From Bacteroidales bacterium (lineage in GTDB: Bacteria > Bacteroidota > Bacteroidia > Bacteroidales > JAADGE01), in assembly GCA_024762915.1 (NCBI GenBank), contig JANTGL010000084.1, positions 1 through 9,750 of the forward strand: DNA of 9,750 bases. The letters are read 5' to 3'. Numbering within the stretch: the stretch's first letter is position 1; each line of letters opens with the position of its first letter. The notes beneath the pieces were generated by a model, which searched no databases, had not been told where the DNA came from, and saw only the letters and a list, made by a program, of their open reading frames with translations. This document shows, piece by piece, positions 6,156-9,750 of this stretch. The position numbers and the translations under genes are program-made.

Positions 6156-6974
6156 TTCATAAGTCCCTCTTTTGAGGGTTGAAATTTCACGGTCGGTTAA
6201 AAAACGCCATTTTCCGCGTTTAAGATCTTTTTTTGTTAAGCCGGCAAAATAAACACGGTCTAATTTTAAAACATCATAGCCTAAATGAGCAAACATTCTT
6301 CTTATAATTCGGTTTCTTCCCGAATGAATTTCAACACCGATATCTTTTTTGCTTTTAGGATCGGGGTAGGCGAGGGTATCAAATTTCATAAAACCGTCTT
6401 CAAGTTCAATTCCCGCAACTAAACTTTCGGCATCTTTTTTTCCCAATTCTTTATTCAGAAAAGCATGATAGATTTTTTTCTTATTGTATTTCGGATGTGT
6501 TAATTTCTTTGTTAAATCACCGTCATTTGTCAAAAGAAGTAGTCCTGTTGAATCTTTATCTAATCTTCCGACCGGATAAATGCGTTCCTGAACTTTATTT
6601 TTAAAGAATTCCATAACGGTTTTTCGCCCTCTGTCATCGGAAACAGTTGTCAGAACCCCTTTTGGTTTATTCAGTAATAAATATACATGTTTTTCAAAAC
6701 CGACAATTTTGTTTTTGTATTTTACTTTATCGGATCTTTTTACTTTTGTTCCGAGCTCGGTAACAATTTTTCCGTTAATTTTTATTAATCCGTCCGTAAT
6801 TAATTTATCGGCATCACGTCTTGAACAAATTCCTGCATTAGCCAGATATTTATTTAAACGAATTTCGTCTTCTTTTCTATGCTCAACAGGTTTTTTCGAA
6901 TATATTTCGGAGGATTTTTTCGAGTATTTTTTCGGTACTTGATTTTTACCGGTGTATTTTTTTTTGTTTGTCAT
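6153..6974 (-). CDS. rluB: rRNA pseudouridine synthase, RsuA/RluB family
   Basis: This enzyme converts a specific uridine in ribosomal RNA to pseudouridine; E. coli RluB acts on 23S U2605 and RsuA on 16S U516. The product is 273 residues. An S4 RNA-binding domain covers about 38-85 (IRLNKYLANAGICSRRDADK, then GLIKINGK). The synthase domain starts at about 97 (LLLNKPKGVLTT). The catalytic motif GRLDKDSTGLLLLTNDGD is at 136-153 with Asp139 as the nucleophile, and the family motif GRNRIIRRMFAHLGYDV is at 219-235. The first ~37 residues form a Lys-rich, disordered-looking tail, a common Bacteroidota trait that probably adds nonspecific RNA affinity. The ATG at 6974 opens the basic tail with no better internal start. 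The choice of RluB over RsuA or RluF rests on general resemblance and is less sure than the family. It is transcribed towards the secreted-protein gene, 59 nt apart. Confidence 0.92.
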   Translation of the reverse strand: MTNKKKYTGKNQVPKKYSKKSSEIYSKKPVEHRKEDEIRLNKYLANAGICSRRDADKLITDGLIKINGKIVTELGTKVKRSDKVKYKNKIVGFEKHVYLLLNKPKGVLTTVSDDRGRKTVMEFFKNKVQERIYPVGRLDKDSTGLLLLTNDGDLTKKLTHPKYNKKKIYHAFLNKELGKKDAESLVAGIELEDGFMKFDTLAYPDPKSKKDIGVEIHSGRNRIIRRMFAHLGYDVLKLDRVYFAGLTKKDLKRGKWRFLTDREISTLKRGTYE

Positions 6975-7045
6975 TGTATTTTTTCAAGAATTAAGAACTG
7001 CAAAATCAACAAAAAATTTTAATTTTACACTTATTAAATATTTTG

Positions 7046-7053
7046 CAAACTTA
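7046..7053 (-). promoter_or_regulatory. Candidate -7 element for the pseudouridine synthase gene
   Basis: On the minus strand this is TAAGTTTG, matching TAnnTTTG, 72 nt upstream of the ATG at 6974. It lies in the 96-bp divergent gap shared with the gene starting at 7071. No -33 element is evident. Confidence 0.28.
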
Positions 7054-7070
7054 TTATTAATTTTTATAAT

Positions 7071-7505
7071 ATGGATAAAGAAACTCTTATTATCGGTGTA
7101 ATTGCGTTAGTAATTTTAATTATTATCGTAAGATTTCTGACGAAAAAAGCATTTAAAATTTTGATTGTGGTGATTTTAATTGCGGCAGCCGGACTTTTTG
7201 GATATATCTATTTGACAGGTATTCATACAATTGCAGGATTAGAAGATAAATATTGTTCGGATTTTTCCGATAAAACAGATTCGTTGAAATGTGCTTGCAT
7301 TGTTCAACCGATTTCTGATGATTTCCATGAACGATTTACCGAAGGACAATTAGACAGCATGAATTCGGTTACTTTTGCTAAGGAAATATCAAAAGCTTTA
7401 ATAAATAAAAGAAGTGTTATTAATGCCAAATTAAAAGAAAACAATGCCATGCATCTTTTAAAAGATTTTAAAGATGATTTCTTGAAAGATAAATTGAAGT
7501 TCTAG
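7071..7505 (+). CDS. Small membrane protein with two N-terminal helices and a Cys cluster
   Basis: The product is 144 residues of unrecognised family. Two hydrophobic helices (about 5-23 and 29-49) are separated by a short basic turn (RFLTKKAFK), which should lie in the cytoplasm. That puts both the short N-terminus and the C-terminal ~95 residues on the periplasmic side, by the positive-inside rule. The soluble part begins with a compact cysteine group, Cys62, Cys74 and Cys76 (KYCSDF ... KCACIV), and continues as a charged, probably helical region ending in a Lys/Asp-rich tail. The cysteines could form a disulfide or bind a metal; neither is shown. The gene is divergent from the pseudouridine synthase gene and convergent with asnB, with its own terminator, so it is probably monocistronic. 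The ATG at 7071 directly opens the first helix. Confidence 0.7.
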   Translation: MDKETLIIGVIALVILIIIVRFLTKKAFKILIVVILIAAAGLFGYIYLTGIHTIAGLEDKYCSDFSDKTDSLKCACIVQPISDDFHERFTEGQLDSMNSVTFAKEISKALINKRSVINAKLKENNAMHLLKDFKDDFLKDKLKF

Positions 7506-7511
7506 GAACAA

Positions 7512-7537
7512 AAAGTCGGAATTTTTATTCCGACTTT
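7512..7537. terminator. Terminator between the small membrane protein gene and asnB
   Basis: AAAGTCGGAAT (7512-7522) pairs with ATTCCGACTTT (7527-7537) around a TTTT loop. A T-rich run follows on the plus strand and five A precede it, so it probably serves both convergent genes. It starts 6 nt after the stop at 7505 and ends 5 nt before the asnB stop. Confidence 0.87.
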
Positions 7538-7542
7538 ATTTT

Positions 7543-9210
7543 TTATTTATAGCCTTCATTATGAATGAAGTTGACGGCTCTTCCGGACGGATCGGCCATA
7601 TTTTTAAATGATTTATCCCATTCTAAAGCAATTTCGGTACTGCAAGCAATCGATGTTTCGGAAGGAACACATTTTGCAGCGGCATATGACGGAAAATGTT
7701 CCGTAAATATACTTCTGTAATAATATTCTTCTTTTGTTTTCGGTGTATTTAACGGAAATTTATATTTGGCATTTTTCATTTGTTCATCCGTAACTTCCTT
7801 TTCAGTTAAATCTTTCAGTGCATCAATCCAAGAATAACCGACACCGTCTGAAAATTGTTCTTTTTGTCTGTTAATAACACTTTCCGGAAGATAATCTTTG
7901 AATATTTCTCTTAAAATGTATTTCTCGGGATTTCCGTTTTTCGGCATTTTATCTTCAGGATTAATAGTCATGGCAACATCTAAAAATTCTTTATCCAAAA
8001 AGGGAACTCTGCCTTCAACACCCCATGCGGATAAGGATTTATTGGCACGTAAACAATCATATTGATGCAATTTATTGAGTTTCCTTACGGTTTCTTCATG
8101 AAACGCTTTTGCATCAGGTGCTTTATGAAAATATAAATAACCGCCGAAAATCTCATCGGCACCTTCTCCGGAAAGTACCATTTTTATTCCCATTGATTTT
8201 ATAACTCTTGCTAATAAATACATCGGAACAGATGCTCTTACGGTTGTTAGGTCGTATGTTTCCAAATGATATATGACATCTTTAACGGCATCCAAACCTT
8301 CCTGAACGGTAAAATGAACTTCGTGATGGACGGTTCCGATAAAATCAGCAACTTCTTTGGCTTTTTCTAAATCAGGTGCTCCTTTAAGTCCGACTGCAAA
8401 AGAATGAAGCTGCGGCCACCATGCGTCTTTTTGATCCCCGGTCTCAACGCGTTTTGAAGCATATCCTTTTGTAATTGCCGAAATAATTGACGAATCCAGT
8501 CCGCCTGATAATAATACTCCGTACGGAACATCCGACATTAATTGACGGTGAACGGCATTTTCTAATGCTGATTTAAGTTGTTCTTTATCCGTTTTATTAT
8601 CTTTAACAGAATGATATTCTTGCCAATCTCTTTTATACCATTGTTTTATTTCGCCTTCTTTACTGTATAAATAATGCCCGGGAGGAAATTCTTTAAAGTT
8701 GTTGCAAACACCTTCTAAAGCTTTTAACTCGGATGATACATAGAAATTCCCGTGTTCGTCATTACCTATGTATAAAGGAATGATGCCCATATGGTCTCTT
8801 CCGATAAGATAGGCATCATTTTGTTTGTCATATAAAGCAAAAGCAAAAATTCCGTTTAAATCTTCAAAAAAATCGACACCTTTTTGCTTGTATAAAGGCA
8901 AAATAACTTCGCAATCGGATTTTGTTAAATAATTATAATCACCGTTCGTTTGATTTCGAAGTTCATTGTGATTGTATATTTCACCGTTAACGGCAAGAAT
9001 TAAATTTCCGTCATCGCTGTACAACGGTTGCCTGCCGGATTGCGGATCGACAATTGACAAACGCTCGTGAGCCAGTATTGCATTTTTCTCCAAATGAATA
9101 CCTGACCAATCAGGGCCGCGATGCCTGATGGTTTTTGCCATTTCCAAAACTTGCGGTCTTAACTTTTCCGCTTGTTTTTTTAAATCAAATACGCCTATTA
9201 TTCCGCACAT
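7543..9210 (-). CDS. asnB: Asparagine synthetase B (glutamine-hydrolysing)
   Basis: AsnB makes asparagine from aspartate, ATP and glutamine in the cytoplasm. The product is 555 residues, nearly the same as the E. coli enzyme (554), and resembles it along the whole length. The N-terminal class II glutaminase domain (~2-190) starts MCGIIG, with Cys2 as the nucleophile after Met removal. It also shows RHRGPDWSG (29-37), the glutamine-binding Arg50, NGEIYNH (75-81) and Asp99 in KSDCEVI. The synthetase domain carries the ATP-pyrophosphatase loop SGGLDSS (235-241), the WWPQLHSFAVGL segment (264-275) and SGEGADEIFGGY (347-358). All key residues are present, so it should be active. The start is fixed because Cys2 must follow the initiator Met. 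The ATG lies 3 nt after the stop of the CapA-type gene, indicating one operon and probable translational coupling. Transcription ends at the hairpin at 7512-7537. Confidence 0.97.
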   Translation of the reverse strand: MCGIIGVFDLKKQAEKLRPQVLEMAKTIRHRGPDWSGIHLEKNAILAHERLSIVDPQSGRQPLYSDDGNLILAVNGEIYNHNELRNQTNGDYNYLTKSDCEVILPLYKQKGVDFFEDLNGIFAFALYDKQNDAYLIGRDHMGIIPLYIGNDEHGNFYVSSELKALEGVCNNFKEFPPGHYLYSKEGEIKQWYKRDWQEYHSVKDNKTDKEQLKSALENAVHRQLMSDVPYGVLLSGGLDSSIISAITKGYASKRVETGDQKDAWWPQLHSFAVGLKGAPDLEKAKEVADFIGTVHHEVHFTVQEGLDAVKDVIYHLETYDLTTVRASVPMYLLARVIKSMGIKMVLSGEGADEIFGGYLYFHKAPDAKAFHEETVRKLNKLHQYDCLRANKSLSAWGVEGRVPFLDKEFLDVAMTINPEDKMPKNGNPEKYILREIFKDYLPESVINRQKEQFSDGVGYSWIDALKDLTEKEVTDEQMKNAKYKFPLNTPKTKEEYYYRSIFTEHFPSYAAAKCVPSETSIACSTEIALEWDKSFKNMADPSGRAVNFIHNEGYK

Positions 9211-9213
9211 ATC

Positions 9214-9750
9214 TTATTGTTTAATTAAATTTTCCTTATTTTTATTTTTGTTTAATGTTTTTATTTCAGAAACATTCACATTTTCTTTACTTAACAATGC
9301 TCGAGAGTTTTTAATATACAAGAGCATTTTTTCAAAATCTCCCGGTTTTTTGAAAAAGTTTTTTTTCTTTTCATATTCGCCGGCAGGAAGAATAAAATAA
9401 TCGAAAACATTTGAAGTTCTCGGTTTTTTATACACCCAAGTTAAAATATAATTACTTGTATCAATTGAAGTTATACCGTTTTCTTTTATCAAAACAATTC
9501 TCGCTAATACTCCGCCGTCGGTTCGTGTTTTGCGTTGGTTGGAAACAAAATTTCCCAAAGAATAGGCGACAAAATGTTCTTTTATGCTGTCGTTACCCGG
9601 AAGATACATCATTTTTTGGATGACGTGCGGATGTGAACCGATGATAATGTCGGCACCTTTTTCAAAAAGAAACTTAACCAAATCTTTTTGCACTTTATTC
9701 GGATGCGATTGATATTCCGTTCCGAAATGCAAAACAATAATTAATTTATC
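9214..9750 (-). CDS. CapA family (PGA_cap) protein, C-terminal part; 5' end outside window
   Basis: The frame is open from the right edge to TAA at 9214-9216 (178 codons visible). A TTG at 9730-9732 is not a real start: the frame continues to base 9750 as DKLIIV before LHFGTEY, in good family register. The visible part holds the last half of a PGA_cap/CapA metallophosphatase-like domain. It includes the metal-site-like HFGTEY, then GADIIIGSHPHVIQ and YSLGNFVSNQ, all hallmarks of the family. A lineage-specific tail of about 60 residues rich in Lys and Asn follows. CapA was named for poly-gamma-glutamate capsule synthesis, but many homologues act in other polysaccharide or envelope processes, and no capB or capC is visible. 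Whether the protein is exported or membrane-anchored cannot be told because the N-terminus is missing. asnB begins 3 nt downstream. Confidence 0.88.
   Translation of the reverse strand, partial: DKLIIVLHFGTEYQSHPNKVQKDLVKFLFEKGADIIIGSHPHVIQKMMYLPGNDSIKEHFVAYSLGNFVSNQRKTRTDGGVLARIVLIKENGITSIDTSNYILTWVYKKPRTSNVFDYFILPAGEYEKKKNFFKKPGDFEKMLLYIKNSRALLSKENVNVSEIKTLNKNKNKENLIKQ

Noticed and set aside
6165..6178. CCCTC-TTTT-GAGGG hairpin at the end of the pseudouridine synthase gene
   Set aside because: It lies inside the coding sequence, has only five pairs and no following T-tract on the minus strand, so it is not convincing as a terminator.
9214..9732. Treating TTG at 9732 as the start of the CapA-type gene
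   Set aside because: The frame stays open to the window end and the extra residues fit the family's beta-strand before HFGTEY, so the gene is truncated by the edge.
1..9750. Mobile element, defence island, CRISPR array or biosynthetic cluster
   Set aside because: No transposase, integrase, nuclease, toxin-antitoxin pair, regularly spaced repeats or clustered biosynthetic enzymes are visible on either strand.

Overview
The window looks like an ordinary chromosomal stretch from an AT-rich member of the Bacteroidota, probably an uncultured or marine/anaerobic lineage near the Bacteroidales or Marinilabiliales; the exact order is inference. The clues are a kelch-repeat surface protein of the type common in this phylum, a small PorT-like outer-membrane barrel, a protein with three SPOR repeats, a Bacteroidota-type ClpS, start codons without Shine-Dalgarno sequences, and several matches to the Bacteroidota -7 promoter element TAnnTTTG. 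Base and codon use look uniform. I see no integrase, transposase, tRNA, rRNA, CRISPR array or phage gene.

Layout. Bases 1-2041 (+): the 3' part of a kelch-repeat protein that begins before the window, then a secreted outer-membrane beta-barrel protein, ending at a bidirectional terminator. Bases 2092-4767 (-): a large envelope protein with a membrane anchor or signal sequence, a duplicated helical module and three C-terminal SPOR domains, followed by clpS, the N-end-rule adaptor of the ClpAP protease. Bases 4768-5052: a divergent intergenic region holding five TGAAAC hexamers and a GTTTC-T-GAAAC palindrome, a possible operator. Bases 5053-5412 (+): a small STAS/SpoIIAA-like protein. Bases 5482-6974 (-): a secreted protein of unknown function and, upstream of it, an RsuA/RluB-type rRNA pseudouridine synthase. 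Bases 7071-7505 (+): a two-helix membrane protein with a cysteine cluster. Bases 7543-9750 (-): asparagine synthetase B, preceded 3 nt upstream by the 3' end of a CapA-type (PGA_cap) metallophosphatase-like gene that runs off the right edge.

The three convergent junctions (2042-2091, 5413-5481, 7506-7542) each carry one strong hairpin with A- and T-tracts on either side, able to stop transcription from both sides. The genes do not form one obvious pathway. They are a mix of housekeeping functions (ClpS, pseudouridine synthase, AsnB) and lineage-specific envelope proteins. The points most worth a second look are the SPOR protein with its duplicated helical module, its co-transcription with clpS, and the TGAAAC cluster in the shared upstream region. 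I did not find convincing evidence of a new defence, mobile or biosynthetic system.
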